DNA of 64,000 nucleotides, taken from positions 124,001-188,000 of the forward strand of contig NZ_JANAVF010000006.1 in NCBI RefSeq assembly GCF_024213195.1, in the 5' to 3' direction. Below, piece by piece: positions 45,603-54,974 of the stretch. The notes under the pieces are model-generated. The model did no database searches. It saw only the letters and a list, made by a program, of their open reading frames with translations, and was not told the DNA's origin. The first letter of the stretch is position 1, and the number at the start of each line of letters is the position of its first letter. Made by a program: the position numbers and the translations under genes. The DNA comes from Streptomyces sp. TBY4 (GTDB lineage: Bacteria > Actinomycetota > Actinomycetes > Streptomycetales > Streptomycetaceae).

Positions 45603-45882
45603 CGTCCGGTCGAACAGCGTCGCACCCTGGTTGGCCACCGATACGGGTGATCACATAGGGTGAAAAGAAAAACGGGAGGTTCGGCGTGTTCGTTGAACAC
45701 GCGCTACTTGTCGACTTAGTGTCCTGTTCGGAAGAGTCCAAGGAACAGACACACTCATAACCCTAAACTTCAGGGTTAGGGTTCGGGTCGGCGTGTACGG
45801 ACCGTCCCAATTTCGGCATCAGTCGTCGCACCGCAGGCCCGCGAGGCGAACGACACGTAACTCGAGGCGAGAGGCCTTCGAC
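45603..45882 (+). promoter_or_regulatory. ftsQ-ftsZ intergenic control region
   Basis: 280 bp, unusually AT-rich for this genome around 45650-45780. In S. coelicolor the equivalent region carries several ftsZ promoters, one developmentally induced. Here TTGTCGACTTAGTGTCC (45707-45723) has promoter-like spacing. AACCCT (45759) and AGGGTT (45772) form a small dyad followed by the TTAGGGTTCGGGT stretch. GACAC at 45749, a WhiA-type core, lies between. Exact start points are not deducible. Confidence 0.6.
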
Positions 45883-47082
45883 GTGGCAGCACCGCAGAAC
45901 TACCTCGCAGTCATCAAGGTCATCGGTGTCGGCGGCGGTGGTGTCAATGCCATCAACCGAATGATCGAGGTCGGTCTCAAGGGCGTCGAGTTCATCGCCA
46001 TCAACACAGACGCCCAGGCGCTGTTGATGAGCGACGCCGACGTCAAGCTCGACGTCGGCCGGGAACTCACGCGGGGTCTTGGCGCAGGCGCCAACCCGGA
46101 TGTCGGCCGCAAGGCGGCAGAGGACCACCGCGAGGAGATCGAGGAGGTCCTCAAGGGGGCCGACATGGTCTTCGTCACCGCCGGCGAAGGCGGCGGCACC
46201 GGAACGGGCGGCGCACCCGTCGTCGCCAACATCGCGCGCTCGCTGGGCGCCCTGACGATCGGTGTGGTCACCCGGCCGTTCACCTTCGAGGGCCGGCGCC
46301 GCGCGAACCAGGCCGAGGACGGCATCGCCCAGCTCCGCGAGCAGGTCGACACCCTCATCGTCATCCCCAACGACCGCCTGCTGTCCATCTCGGACCGCCA
46401 GGTCAGCGTGCTCGACGCCTTCAAGTCGGCGGACCAGGTCCTGCTGTCCGGCGTCCAGGGCATCACCGACCTCATCACCACCCCGGGTCTGATCAACCTC
46501 GACTTCGCGGACGTCAAGTCCGTGATGTCCGAGGCGGGCTCGGCCCTGATGGGCATCGGCTCGGCCCGCGGCGACGACCGCGCGGTGGCCGCGGCCGAGA
46601 TGGCGATCTCCTCGCCGCTGCTGGAGGCGTCCATCGACGGAGCCCGCGGCGTGCTGCTCTCCATCTCCGGTGGCTCGGACCTCGGTCTCTTCGAGATCAA
46701 CGAGGCCGCGCAGCTGGTGAGCGAGGCCGCGCACCCCGAGGCGAACATCATCTTCGGTGCCGTCATCGACGACGCGCTCGGCGACGAGGTGCGGGTCACC
46801 GTCATCGCGGCCGGGTTCGACGGCGGACAGCCCCCGGCCCGCCGTGACAACGTCATCGGCGCGGCCTCCACCAAGCGCGAGGAGCCGGCCCCGGCTCCGG
46901 TCCGTGCCGCCGAGCCGGCCCGCCCGGCCTTCGGCGGACTCGGCTCGGTCACCCCGCGCGAGGAGCCGGTCCGCAGCGAGCCGGTCCCGGTCGCCGAGGC
47001 TCCGGCCCCGCAGGTCCCGACGGCCCGGCCGTACCAGGACAGCCCGGCCGAGGAGCTGGACGTCCCGGACTTCTTGAAGTGA
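45883..47082 (+). CDS. ftsZ: cell division GTPase FtsZ
   Basis: Tubulin-like GTPase forming the Z-ring or, in sporulating hyphae, Z-ladders. It has 399 residues. [18 protein letters not shown] opens the fold, the tubulin signature is [19 protein letters not shown] near residue 105, and [26 protein letters not shown] (T7 loop) is near 205. The disordered linker (330-390) ends in the conserved C-terminal peptide ELDVPDFLK that binds SepF. GTG start with GAGGCGAGAGG. GTGA overlap with pgeF. Confidence 0.98.
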   Translation: MAAPQNYLAVIKVIGVGGGGVNAINRMIEVGLKGVEFIAINTDAQALLMSDADVKLDVGRELTRGLGAGANPDVGRKAAEDHREEIEEVLKGADMVFVTAGEGGGTGTGGAPVVANIARSLGALTIGVVTRPFTFEGRRRANQAEDGIAQLREQVDTLIVIPNDRLLSISDRQVSVLDAFKSADQVLLSGVQGITDLITTPGLINLDFADVKSVMSEAGSALMGIGSARGDDRAVAAAEMAISSPLLEASIDGARGVLLSISGGSDLGLFEINEAAQLVSEAAHPEANIIFGAVIDDALGDEVRVTVIAAGFDGGQPPARRDNVIGAASTKREEPAPAPVRAAEPARPAFGGLGSVTPREEPVRSEPVPVAEAPAPQVPTARPYQDSPAEELDVPDFLK

Positions 47083-47810
47083 CCCTGGAGCAGCACAGCG
47101 AGAGCGGCGCCCACTTCGCCTTCACCGACCGGTGGGGCGGGGTGAGCGCCGTTCCGTACGAGGAGCTCAATCTCGGCGGCGCGGTCGGAGACGACCCGGC
47201 CGCCGTTCGTGCGAACCGGGCCCTCGCGGCGAAGGCGCTGGGCATCGCGCCGGACCGGGTGGTCTGGATGAACCAGGTGCACGGCCGCGAGGTGGCGGTG
47301 GTCGACGGCCCGTGGGGCCCTGACCAGCAGGTCCCCGCTGTGGACGCGGTGGTGACCGCCCGTCGGGGGCTCGCCCTCGCCGTCCTCACCGCCGACTGCA
47401 CCCCCGTCCTGCTGGCCGACCCCGTCGCCGGCGTCGCGGGAGCCGCCCACGCCGGGCGGCCCGGACTGGTCGCCGGAGTCGTGGGGGCCGCCGTCGAGGC
47501 GATGGTCGCGCTCGGGGCCGACCCCGCGCGGATGGTGGCCCGTACCGGACCGGCGGTGTGCGGACGCTGCTACGAGGTTCCCGCCGAGATGCGGGCGGCC
47601 GTCGCCGAGGTGGTGCCGGCCGCTTACGCCGAGACGAGCTGGGGAACACCGGCCGTCGACGTGGTGGCAGGAGTGCACGCCCAGCTCGCGGAGGCGGGGG
47701 TGGCCGACCTCGGCCGGTCCCCGGTCTGCACACTGGAGTCGCGGGACCACTTCTCGTACCGCCGCGACCGGATGACCGGGCGGCTTGCCGGATATGTCTG
47801 GTTGGACTGA
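47079..47810 (+). CDS. pgeF: peptidoglycan editing factor / YlmD laccase-like protein
   Basis: A 243-residue cytoplasmic protein of the YfiH/YlmD family, described as a purine nucleoside phosphorylase/laccase-like metalloenzyme and, in enterobacteria, as an editor of mis-built UDP-MurNAc. Metal-ligand positions are seen in [10 protein letters not shown] (His), [12 protein letters not shown] (Cys) and AAHAGRPGL (His). The usual AHAGWRG reads AHAGRPG here. GTG start overlaps ftsZ by four bases, so expression is tied to ftsZ. Confidence 0.88.
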   Translation: MTLEQHSESGAHFAFTDRWGGVSAVPYEELNLGGAVGDDPAAVRANRALAAKALGIAPDRVVWMNQVHGREVAVVDGPWGPDQQVPAVDAVVTARRGLALAVLTADCTPVLLADPVAGVAGAAHAGRPGLVAGVVGAAVEAMVALGADPARMVARTGPAVCGRCYEVPAEMRAAVAEVVPAAYAETSWGTPAVDVVAGVHAQLAEAGVADLGRSPVCTLESRDHFSYRRDRMTGRLAGYVWLD

Positions 47811-47813
47811 AGA

Positions 47814-48533
47814 ATGACGGATCGTAAGTCCGAGCTCGCCGAGAACCTCGCGCGGGTGGAGGAGCGGATCGGGGCCGCCTGCGCGGCCGCCGGCCGCAAG
47901 CGGGAAGAGGTGACCCTCATCGTGGTCACCAAGACCTACCCGGCGAGCGACGTACGACTGCTGGCGGACCTGGGTGTCCGTCACGTGGCGGAAAACCGGG
48001 ACCAGGATGCGGCCCCCAAGGCCGCAGCCTGTGCGGATCTGCCCCTCACCTGGCACTTCGTCGGCCAGTTGCAGACGAACAAAGTCCGTTCGGTGGCGGG
48101 ATACGCGCACCTCGTGCAGTCCGTCGACCGCCCGAAGCTCGTCACCGCCCTCTCGGCGGCCGCGGAAGGCGCCGGACGGGAACTGGGCTGCCTGGTGCAG
48201 ATCGCCCTCGACGCCGAGTCGGGCGAACGGGGGGCCCGCGGCGGTGCGGCGCCCGAGCAGCTCGCCGAGCTGGCGGACCTCGTGGCCGCGGCTCCCGGAC
48301 TGCGCATCGACGGCCTCATGACGGTCGCTCCGCTGGCCGGGCGGTACGCGGGACGCGAACAGGCGGCCTTCGAGCGGCTGGTGGAATTGTCATCCCGCCT
48401 GCGCGCGGACCATCCGGCTGCCACGATGGTGTCGGCCGGGATGAGCGCAGACCTGGAACAGGCCGTTGCGGCCGGTGCGACACATGTACGCGTCGGCACT
48501 GCGGTACTCGGCGCGAGACCCCGGCTCGGGTAA
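47814..48533 (+). CDS. YggS/YlmE-family PLP-binding protein
   Basis: A 239-residue pyridoxal 5'-phosphate carrier/homeostasis protein (COG0325). The PLP lysine is in LIVVTKTYPASDVRLLADLGVRHVAENRDQ (about residue 36-60). WHFVGQLQTNK and MSADLEQAVAAGATHVRVGTAVLG at the C-terminus are family blocks. Starts three bases after pgeF. In many Gram-positive dcw clusters this gene is called ylmE. The role in division is indirect at best. Confidence 0.92.
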   Translation: MTDRKSELAENLARVEERIGAACAAAGRKREEVTLIVVTKTYPASDVRLLADLGVRHVAENRDQDAAPKAAACADLPLTWHFVGQLQTNKVRSVAGYAHLVQSVDRPKLVTALSAAAEGAGRELGCLVQIALDAESGERGARGGAAPEQLAELADLVAAAPGLRIDGLMTVAPLAGRYAGREQAAFERLVELSSRLRADHPAATMVSAGMSADLEQAVAAGATHVRVGTAVLGARPRLG

Positions 48534-48684
48534 CGTCGCGAAGAAAGTCGGACCACAGCAGAAAATATGGTCATTTCCGCTGATGAGCGGACAGGCCACG
48601 TGGATCGCGGGCAGTTGGTGACATTCGTGACACGGCGAGACACCTGCGACAGGGCGATCCACCACAGAGCGGAGGACTCAGAGA

Positions 48685-49305
48685 ATGGCCGGCGCGATGC
48701 GCAAGATGGCGGTCTACCTCGGCCTCGTGGAGGACGACCGGTACGACAACCCGGGGTACGACCCCGACGACGAGTTCGAACCCGAGCCGGAGCCCGAGCG
48801 GCCGCGAGAGCGGGACCGCCGACAGCCACCCGTTTCGCATCAATCGCCCGTATCGGACGAACCGGTGCGAGTTGCCCAGCCTCCGGCACCAAGAGAACCC
48901 CTCCCAATGCCGGTTGAAAACGGACGTCCCGCGCGAATCGCCCCCGTGGCGTCCATCACACCCGAACGCTCGAATCTGGAGAAGAACGCCCCCGTGATCA
49001 TGCCCAAGGTCGTCTCCGAGCGGGAGCCGTACCGCATCACGACGCTGCACCCCCGGACCTACAACGAGGCCCGTACCATCGGGGAACACTTCCGTGAGGG
49101 CACTCCGGTGATCATGAATCTCACGGAGATGGACGACACGGACGCGAAGCGTCTGGTCGACTTCGCCGCAGGCCTCGTCTTCGGTCTGCACGGCAGCATT
49201 GAACGCGTGACACAGAAGGTGTTCCTGCTGTCTCCTGCTAACGTCGATGTCACGGCGGAGGACAAGGCCCGCATCGCGGAGGGCGGGTTCTTCAACCAAA
49301 GCTAG
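48685..49305 (+). CDS. sepF: SepF, membrane anchor of the Z-ring
   Basis: A 206-residue FtsZ-binding protein. The N-terminal amphipathic helix ([14 protein letters not shown]) inserts in the membrane. An acidic and Pro-rich linker (about 20-105, [17 protein letters not shown]) follows, then the SepF core ([47 protein letters not shown], about 112-165) that dimerises and holds the FtsZ tail. In actinobacteria it replaces FtsA. ATG with GCGGAGGAC. The 151 bp before it hold GTGACATTCGTGACAC, a direct repeat of GTGAC that could be regulatory. Confidence 0.95.
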   Translation: MAGAMRKMAVYLGLVEDDRYDNPGYDPDDEFEPEPEPERPRERDRRQPPVSHQSPVSDEPVRVAQPPAPREPLPMPVENGRPARIAPVASITPERSNLEKNAPVIMPKVVSEREPYRITTLHPRTYNEARTIGEHFREGTPVIMNLTEMDDTDAKRLVDFAAGLVFGLHGSIERVTQKVFLLSPANVDVTAEDKARIAEGGFFNQS

Positions 49306-49365
49306 ACCGATCCGTCAGATACGGGACCGGGTACAGGGCGGAAGCAGGGGAGAGGGAAGCGCTAG

Positions 49366-49662
49366 ATGGGCGTCGCACTGCAAGTGGTCTACATCGCGCT
49401 GATGTGCTTCCTCATCGTGCTGATCTTCCGACTGGTCATGGACTACGTGTTCCAGTTCGCACGTTCATGGACACCCGGCAAGGCGATGGTGGTCGTTCTG
49501 GAGGCCACCTACACTGTCACCGATCCACCGCTCAAGCTCCTTCGGCGGCTCATCCCGCCGTTGCGTCTCGGGGGCGTGGCACTCGACCTGTCCTTCTTCG
49601 TTCTGATGATCATCGTTTACATCCTCATCAGTTTCGTGAGCACCGCTGCGAGAAGCGTGTGA
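49366..49662 (+). CDS. ylmG: YggT-family membrane protein (YlmG)
   Basis: A 98-residue protein with two hydrophobic helices (about 5-30 and 70-93) separated by a loop holding FQFARSWTPGKAMVVVLEATYTVTDPPLKLLRRLIPP, the YggT signature (TDPPLK..RRLIPP). ATG start with GGGGAGAGGGAAG upstream. Sits in the conserved sepF-ylmG-divIVA order. Relatives influence nucleoid and division-site organisation, but the mechanism is unknown. Confidence 0.93.
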   Translation: MGVALQVVYIALMCFLIVLIFRLVMDYVFQFARSWTPGKAMVVVLEATYTVTDPPLKLLRRLIPPLRLGGVALDLSFFVLMIIVYILISFVSTAARSV

Positions 49663-49744
49663 ACGATGAGCTCCCCCGCAGGTGCGGGGACAGTCCCGAT
49701 ACGGTCCTGCCGACTGCCGACGACTACGTAGAGGTGAAGAAGAC

Positions 49745-50983
49745 ATGCCGCTGACTCCCGAGGACGTGCGGAACAAGCAGTTCACGACCGTCCGCCTGCG
49801 AGAGGGCTATGACGAGGACGAGGTCGACGCCTTCCTCGACGAGGTCGAGTCCGAACTGACGCGCCTGCTGCGCGAGAACGAGGACCTGCGCGCCAAGCTG
49901 GCGGCCGCCACGCGTGCCGCCGCGCAGAACCAGCAGCAGGGCATGCGCAAGCCCGAGCCCCAGGACCAGCGTGGCCCCGGAGCCCCCGTGCCCGCGGCCA
50001 TATCCGGCCCCCCGCAGCAGCAGCCCCCCATGGGTCAGCCGCAGCTCCAGGGTGGTCCGCCCCAGCTTCCGGCCGGCCCCGGCGGGCACGGCGGTCCGCA
50101 GGGTCCCGGCCCGATGGGCGGCCCCATGCAGCAGCACACCATGGGTGGGCAGCAGCAGATGGGTCAGCCCGGCATGCCGCAGGGCATGGGCCAGCAGGGT
50201 CCGGGTCCGATGGGCAACCCCATGCAGCAGTCCATGGGTGGCCAGAACCCGCTCGGCCAGCAGATGGGCCAGCCGATGGGGCAGCAGATGCAGCCGATGG
50301 GGCAGCAGATGCAGCCCATGGGCCAGCAGATGCACCAGCAGCCGCAGCAGCTCCCCCAGCAGGGTCCCGGTGGCGACAGCGCCGCCCGCGTCCTGTCGCT
50401 CGCGCAGCAGACCGCCGACCAGGCGATCGCGGAGGCCCGCTCGGAGGCCAACAAGATCGTCGGCGAAGCCCGGTCGCGCGCCGAGGGCCTGGAGCGGGAC
50501 GCCCGCGCCAAGGCCGACGCGCTGGAGCGGGACGCGCAGGAGAAGCACCGCGTCGCGATGGGCTCCCTGGAGTCCGCCCGCGCCACGCTGGAGCGCAAGG
50601 TCGAGGACCTGCGGGGCTTCGAGCGTGAGTACCGCACCCGTCTGAAGTCCTACCTGGAGTCGCAGCTGCGCCAGCTGGAGACGCAGGCCGACGACTCGCT
50701 GGCTCCGCCGCGGAACCCCGCCGGTCCCGCGCTGCCGCCGTCGCCGACCCCGTCGATGGCTCCGGCCGGTGCGATGCACTCCATGGGCGGTCCGTCCATG
50801 GGCGGCGGTCCCTCGCCGATGGGTGGCCCGTCCCCGATGGCGCCCTCCTACGGTGGCGGTCAGCAGCAGATGTCCCCGGCGATGACGCAGCCGATGGCTC
50901 CGGTGCGGCCGGCTGGGCCGCAGCCGATGCAGCAGGCGCCGTCTCCCATGCGGGGCTTCCTGATCGACGAGGACGACAACTAA
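49745..50983 (+). CDS. divIVA: polar growth determinant DivIVA (Wag31)
   Basis: Coiled-coil protein that marks hyphal tips and directs apical wall growth in Streptomyces. It has 412 residues. The membrane-binding N-terminal domain (MPLTPEDVRNKQF..VDAFLDEVESELTRLLRENEDLRAKL, about 1-50) is followed by a long Gln/Met/Pro/Gly linker with tandem QQMQPMG units (about 65-210), a second coiled coil (about 218-320, QTADQAIAEARSEANKIV) and a Pro/Ser/Met-rich tail. The ATG is preferred over an upstream GTG-type start because AGAGGTGAAG precedes it and the family begins MPLTPEDV. Confidence 0.95.
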   Translation: MPLTPEDVRNKQFTTVRLREGYDEDEVDAFLDEVESELTRLLRENEDLRAKLAAATRAAAQNQQQGMRKPEPQDQRGPGAPVPAAISGPPQQQPPMGQPQLQGGPPQLPAGPGGHGGPQGPGPMGGPMQQHTMGGQQQMGQPGMPQGMGQQGPGPMGNPMQQSMGGQNPLGQQMGQPMGQQMQPMGQQMQPMGQQMHQQPQQLPQQGPGGDSAARVLSLAQQTADQAIAEARSEANKIVGEARSRAEGLERDARAKADALERDAQEKHRVAMGSLESARATLERKVEDLRGFEREYRTRLKSYLESQLRQLETQADDSLAPPRNPAGPALPPSPTPSMAPAGAMHSMGGPSMGGGPSPMGGPSPMAPSYGGGQQQMSPAMTQPMAPVRPAGPQPMQQAPSPMRGFLIDEDDN

Positions 50984-51006
50984 GCGGTAGCCGTCGGCAG
51001 ACGGTT

Positions 51007-51050
51007 CGGGCCGGGCCCGGTTCCCCCTCGGGGGCACCGGGCCCGGCCCG
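51007..51050 (+). terminator. terminator after divIVA (end of dcw cluster)
   Basis: A perfect 15-bp stem CGGGCCGGGCCCGGT with its complement, enclosing a second small stem CCCCCTCGGGGG, 23 bp past the divIVA stop. Confidence 0.85.
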
Positions 51051-51099
51051 TTTCCGTACCCCGGGCGGTACGGGGCCCCCGCGGGCCGGGCGGGGGAGC

Positions 51100-51186
51100 C
51101 CTGCGGGGCCGTCCCCTACCCGCCCTTCGCCCGTTCCCCGGGGCTCCGCCCCGGACCCCGCGCCTCAAACGCCGGCGGGGACAGGA
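51100..51186 (+). repeat. dispersed intergenic repeat, copy 3 (half element)
   Basis: It has CCCTGCGGGGCCGTCCCC, TACCCGCCCTTCGCCCGTTCC, GGGGCTCCGCCCCGGACCCC and CGCCTCAAACGCCGGCGGGG, then stops. The inverted second half seen in copies 2 and 4 is absent. It lies between the convergent divIVA and ileS genes. Confidence 0.78.
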
Positions 51187-51191
51187 AACGG

Positions 51192-51231
51192 CTGTGGCCC
51201 GGTACCCCCCAGGAGGGGCGCCGGGCCACAG
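51192..51231 (-). terminator. terminator after ileS
   Basis: An 11-bp stem CTGTGGCCCGG with its complement; pairing of CCCC with GGGG can continue into the loop. It lies ten bases beyond the minus-strand ileS stop. Confidence 0.82.
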
Positions 51232-51241
51232 GTCGGAGGAG

Positions 51242-54200
51242 CTATGCCTTGCGGAGGCGGAAGGTCAGGCCCAGGGGCTCGTCCTCGAACGGGTCGCCGT
51301 ACGACGCGTCGGCCTCGCCGGAGGCGTAGTCCGTGGCCAGGACCTCGTCCGCGATCAGGGTCGCGTGGTCGGTCAGGGCCTTCGCCAGCTCCGGGTCCGA
51401 CGTGGACCAGCGCAGGGCGATGCGGTCGGCCACGTCGAGGCCGGAGTTCTTCCGGGCCTCCTGGATCAGGCGGATCGCGTCACGGGCCAGGCCCGCGAGC
51501 CGCAGCTCCGGAGTGATCTCCAGGTCCAGGGCGACCGTCGCGCCGGAGTCGGACGCCACCGACCAGCCCTCGCGCGGGGTCTCCGTGATGATGACCTCCT
51601 CCGGGGTGAGGGTGACGGTCTCGCCGTTCACCTCCACCGAGGCCTCGCCCGAGCGCAGGGCCAGGGACAGCGCCGCCGCATCGGCCGCGGCCACCGCCTT
51701 CGCCACGTCCTGCACGCCCTTGCCGAAGCGCTTGCCCAGCGCACGGAAGTTCGCCTTGGCCGTCGTGTCGACCAGGGAGCCGCCCACCTCCGAGAGGGAG
51801 GCCAGCGAGGAGACGTTCAGCTCCTCCGTGATCTGCGAGTGCAGCTCGGGGGAGAGGGTCTCGAAGCCCGATACGGCGACCAGGGCCCGGGACAGGGGCT
51901 GGCGGGTCTTCACGCCCGACTCCGCCCGCGTCGCGCGGCCCAGCTCCACGAGGCGGCGTACCAGCAGCATCTGCCGGGACAGCTCCGGGTCGATCGCCGA
52001 GGAGTCCGGGACCGGCCACGTGGTCAGGTGCACCGACTCCGGGGCGTCCGGGGTGACCGGGACGACCATGTCCTGCCAGACCCGCTCCGTGATGAAGGGG
52101 GTGAGGGGGGCGAGGAGGCGGGTGACCGTCTCCACCACCTCGTGCAGGGTGCGCAGCGCGGCGGCGTCGCCCTGCCAGAAGCGGCGGCGGGAGCGGCGGA
52201 CGTACCAGTTGGAGAGGTCGTCGACGAAGGCCGAGAGGAGCTTGCCGGCGCGCTGGGTGTCGTACGCCTCCATCGCCTCCGTGACCTCGGTGGTCAGGCT
52301 GTGGAGCTCCGAGAGCAGCCAGCGGTCGAGGACCGTGCGGTCCGCGGGCGCCGGGTCGGAGGCCGACGGGGCCCAGTTCGAGGTGCGGGCGTACAGGGCC
52401 TGGAAGGCGACCGTGTTCCAGTACGTGAGGAGCGTCTTGCGGACGACCTCCTGGATGGTGCCGTGGCCGACGCGGCGCGCCGCCCACGGGGAGCCGCCGG
52501 CGGCCATGAACCAGCGGACGGCGTCCGCGCCGTGCGTGTCCATCAGCTGGATCGGTTCGAGGGTGTTGCCCAGGTGCTTGGACATCTTGCGGCCGTCCTC
52601 GGCGAGGATGTGGCCCAGGCAGACCACGTTCTCGTAGGAGGACTTGTCGAAGACGAGGGTGCCGACCGCCATCAGGGTGTAGAACCACCCGCGGGTCTGG
52701 TCGATGGCCTCCGAGATGAACTGCGCCGGGTAGCGCTTCTCGAAGATCTCCTTGTTCTTGTGCGGGTAGCCCCACTGCGCGAACGGCATCGAACCCGAGT
52801 CGTACCAGGCGTCGATGACCTCCGGCACGCGGACCGAGGTGAGCGTGCAGCCCTCCGCCGTGCAGGGGAAGGTGACCTCGTCGATGTAGGGGCGGTGCGG
52901 GTCCAGGTTCGACTGGTCCGTGCCCGTCAGGTCGCTCAGCTCCGCGAGCGAGCCGACGCAGGTGAGGTGGTTCTCCTCGCAGCGCCAGATGGGCAGCGGG
53001 GTGCCCCAGTAGCGGTTGCGGGAGAGCGCCCAGTCGATGTTGTTGTTCAGCCAGTCGCCGAAGCGGCCCTGCTTGACGGAGTCCGGGAACCAGTTGGTCT
53101 TCTCGTTCTCCCGCAGCATCGCGTCCTTGACGGCGGTGGTGCGGACGTACCAGGACGGCTGCGCGTAGTAGAGCAGCGCGGTGTGGCAGCGCCAGCAGTG
53201 CGGGTAGCTGTGCTCGTAGGCGATGTGCTTGAAGAGCAGGCCGCGCGCGTCGAGGTCGGCGGTGAGCTTCTCGTCGGCCTTCTTGAAGAAGACCCCGCCG
53301 ACGAGCGGGACCTCCTCCTCGAAGGTGCCGTCGGGGCGGACCGGGTTCACGACGGGCAGGCCGTACGCGCGGCAGACCGCGAGGTCGTCGGCGCCGAAGG
53401 CGGGGGACTGGTGGACCAGACCGGTGCCGTCCTCGGTCGTGACGTACTCGGCGTTCACGACGTAGTGGGCGGGCTCCGGGAACTCGACCAGGTCGAAGGG
53501 GCGCTGGTAGGTCCAGCGCTCCATCTCCTTGCCGGTGAAGGACTCGCCGGTGGCCTCCCAGCCCTCGCCGAGGGACTTCTCCAGGAGGGGCTGGGCGACG
53601 ACCAGCTTCTCCTCACCGTTGGTCGCGACCACGTACGTGACGTCCGGGTGCGCGGCCACGGCGGTGTTGGAGACCAGGGTCCAGGGGGTCGTCGTCCAGA
53701 CGAGGAGCGCCGCCTGGCCCGCGAGGGGGCCGGAGGTCAGCGGGAAGCGGACGTAGACCGAGGGGTCGACGACCGTCTCGTAGCCCTGGGCCAGCTCGTG
53801 GTCCGAGAGGCCGGTGCCGCAGCGGGGGCACCAGGGGGCGACGCGGTGGTCCTGGGTGAGCAGGCCCTTGTTGAAGATCTCCTTCAGCGACCACCACACG
53901 GACTCGACGTACTCGGGGTCCATGGTGCGGTAGGCGTCGTCGAGGTCGACCCAGTAGCCCATACGGTTCGTGAGCTCGGTGAACGCGTCGGTGTGGCGGG
54001 TCACCGACTCGCGGCACTTGGCGTTGAACTCGGCGATGCCGTACGCCTCGATGTCCTTCTTGCCGTTGAAGCCCAGCTCCTTCTCGACGGCGAGCTCGAC
54101 GGGCAGGCCGTGGCAGTCCCAGCCGGCCTTGCGGGCCACGTGGTAGCCGCGCATGGTGCGGAAGCGGGGGAAGACGTCCTTGAAGACGCGGGCCTCGATG

Positions 54201-54388
54201 TGGTGCGCGCCGGGCATGCCGTTCGCGGTGGGCGGGCCCTCGTAGAAGACCCACTCGGGGCGTCCCTCGGACTGCTCCAGGGTCTTGGCGAAGGTCTTGC
54301 TCTCGCGCCAGAAGTCGAGGACCGCGTGCTCGAGGGCAGGCAGGTCGACCTGGGCGGGTACCGGGCGGTACTGCGGCGGTGTGGTCAT
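51242..54388 (-). CDS. ileS: isoleucyl-tRNA synthetase
   Basis: Charges tRNA-Ile. It has 1048 residues, the length of the long eukaryote-like IleS class. The HIGH region reads PPTANGMPGAHHIEAR (GAHH in place of HYGH), the KMSKS loop reads GRKMSKHLGN, and the editing domain includes LVWTTTPWTLVSNTAVAAHPDV. Cys pairs APWCPRCGTGLS and PCTAEGC may bind zinc. ATG with GGAGGAA upstream. Regulated by the T-box leader. Long-class IleS enzymes are often less sensitive to mupirocin, but that is family knowledge and not shown here. Confidence 0.97.
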   Translation of the reverse strand: MTTPPQYRPVPAQVDLPALEHAVLDFWRESKTFAKTLEQSEGRPEWVFYEGPPTANGMPGAHHIEARVFKDVFPRFRTMRGYHVARKAGWDCHGLPVELAVEKELGFNGKKDIEAYGIAEFNAKCRESVTRHTDAFTELTNRMGYWVDLDDAYRTMDPEYVESVWWSLKEIFNKGLLTQDHRVAPWCPRCGTGLSDHELAQGYETVVDPSVYVRFPLTSGPLAGQAALLVWTTTPWTLVSNTAVAAHPDVTYVVATNGEEKLVVAQPLLEKSLGEGWEATGESFTGKEMERWTYQRPFDLVEFPEPAHYVVNAEYVTTEDGTGLVHQSPAFGADDLAVCRAYGLPVVNPVRPDGTFEEEVPLVGGVFFKKADEKLTADLDARGLLFKHIAYEHSYPHCWRCHTALLYYAQPSWYVRTTAVKDAMLRENEKTNWFPDSVKQGRFGDWLNNNIDWALSRNRYWGTPLPIWRCEENHLTCVGSLAELSDLTGTDQSNLDPHRPYIDEVTFPCTAEGCTLTSVRVPEVIDAWYDSGSMPFAQWGYPHKNKEIFEKRYPAQFISEAIDQTRGWFYTLMAVGTLVFDKSSYENVVCLGHILAEDGRKMSKHLGNTLEPIQLMDTHGADAVRWFMAAGGSPWAARRVGHGTIQEVVRKTLLTYWNTVAFQALYARTSNWAPSASDPAPADRTVLDRWLLSELHSLTTEVTEAMEAYDTQRAGKLLSAFVDDLSNWYVRRSRRRFWQGDAAALRTLHEVVETVTRLLAPLTPFITERVWQDMVVPVTPDAPESVHLTTWPVPDSSAIDPELSRQMLLVRRLVELGRATRAESGVKTRQPLSRALVAVSGFETLSPELHSQITEELNVSSLASLSEVGGSLVDTTAKANFRALGKRFGKGVQDVAKAVAAADAAALSLALRSGEASVEVNGETVTLTPEEVIITETPREGWSVASDSGATVALDLEITPELRLAGLARDAIRLIQEARKNSGLDVADRIALRWSTSDPELAKALTDHATLIADEVLATDYASGEADASYGDPFEDEPLGLTFRLRKA

Positions 54389-54394
54389 GAGGCT

Positions 54395-54690
54395 GAACTC
54401 TTCCTCCGGCGGGGTGTCACTTCCGTCCGGAGGGACGAGAGCCCGTCCTTGTCTCCAAGGACCAGCCGCTCCCGCGGTACCACCCTCCTTGGCCTCCGGA
54501 CCTGCGGTCCGAGGGCCCCCTCATTGGGGTGCGAGCCGGTTCTACTCGCCCTACGGGAATCCCGGCGGGCTTTCTTCCGGCGGCTCCGGGGTGATCCTTC
54601 ACATCGCGCTCGCCCCCGGGCTCTCACCGTCCCCGGGTCGCTCCTGGCTGCGTCCGACGCTACTCGTCCCCATCCATGCCTTTCGCTGGG
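54395..54690 (-). promoter_or_regulatory. T-box riboswitch of ileS
   Basis: On the minus strand the leader holds the T-box core GGTGGTACCGCGGG (54484-54471), which binds the tRNA acceptor end. An upstream stem-I region has a candidate Ile specifier ATC at 54595-54593, and a hairpin (CCTCCGGACCTGCGGTCCGAGG) lies between. There is no terminator with U tract before the gene, and the leader ends at the GGAGG ribosome site, so control is probably at translation, as in other actinobacterial ileS T-boxes. Confidence 0.93.
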
Positions 54691-54693
54691 CCC

Positions 54694-54699
54694 AGTGTA
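54694..54699 (-). promoter_or_regulatory. candidate -10 of the ileS promoter
   Basis: TACACT on the minus strand, just upstream of the T-box leader. Transcription would begin near 54687, matching the expected 5' end of stem I. Confidence 0.5.
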
Positions 54700-54974
54700 C
54701 GGGCCGGGGGGCGCGTCGGCAGACCGGTTTACGGGGCGTGGCGCGGGGGTCCGGGCGGGGCGCGGACCGGGGCTCGGGCTGACCCGAATGGGCCGACGGG
54801 GCGCTCCGGGGTGCGGAGGGGGCGGGTGGGGCGGATTATCGGGCTCACCGCTGGGCACAACGGATGCAGGTTGACCTCGATGGACGCGTGCCCCGTTGCC
54901 GCGGGGCCGGAGTCGATTTATCGTTCCGGCACGATTCGCGAGCAATGATCACAGTATGTGAAGGGGCCGCGGCC
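54700..54974. other. divergent ileS/dksA-like upstream region
   Basis: 275 bp, very GC-rich on the ileS side and more AT-rich near 54910-54960. It should contain the promoter of the DksA-like gene. I see no gene and no clear operator. Confidence 0.5.

Noticed and set aside
50280-50336. Regular short repeats resembling a CRISPR or minisatellite
   Set aside because: The repeat is in frame within divIVA and encodes QQMQPMG units; there are no spacers.
51194-54874. Open frame of about 1,200 codons on the plus strand opposite ileS
   Set aside because: It mirrors the ileS coding sequence and T-box, lacks a start signal and has no recognisable domain. Codon-position GC bias explains it.
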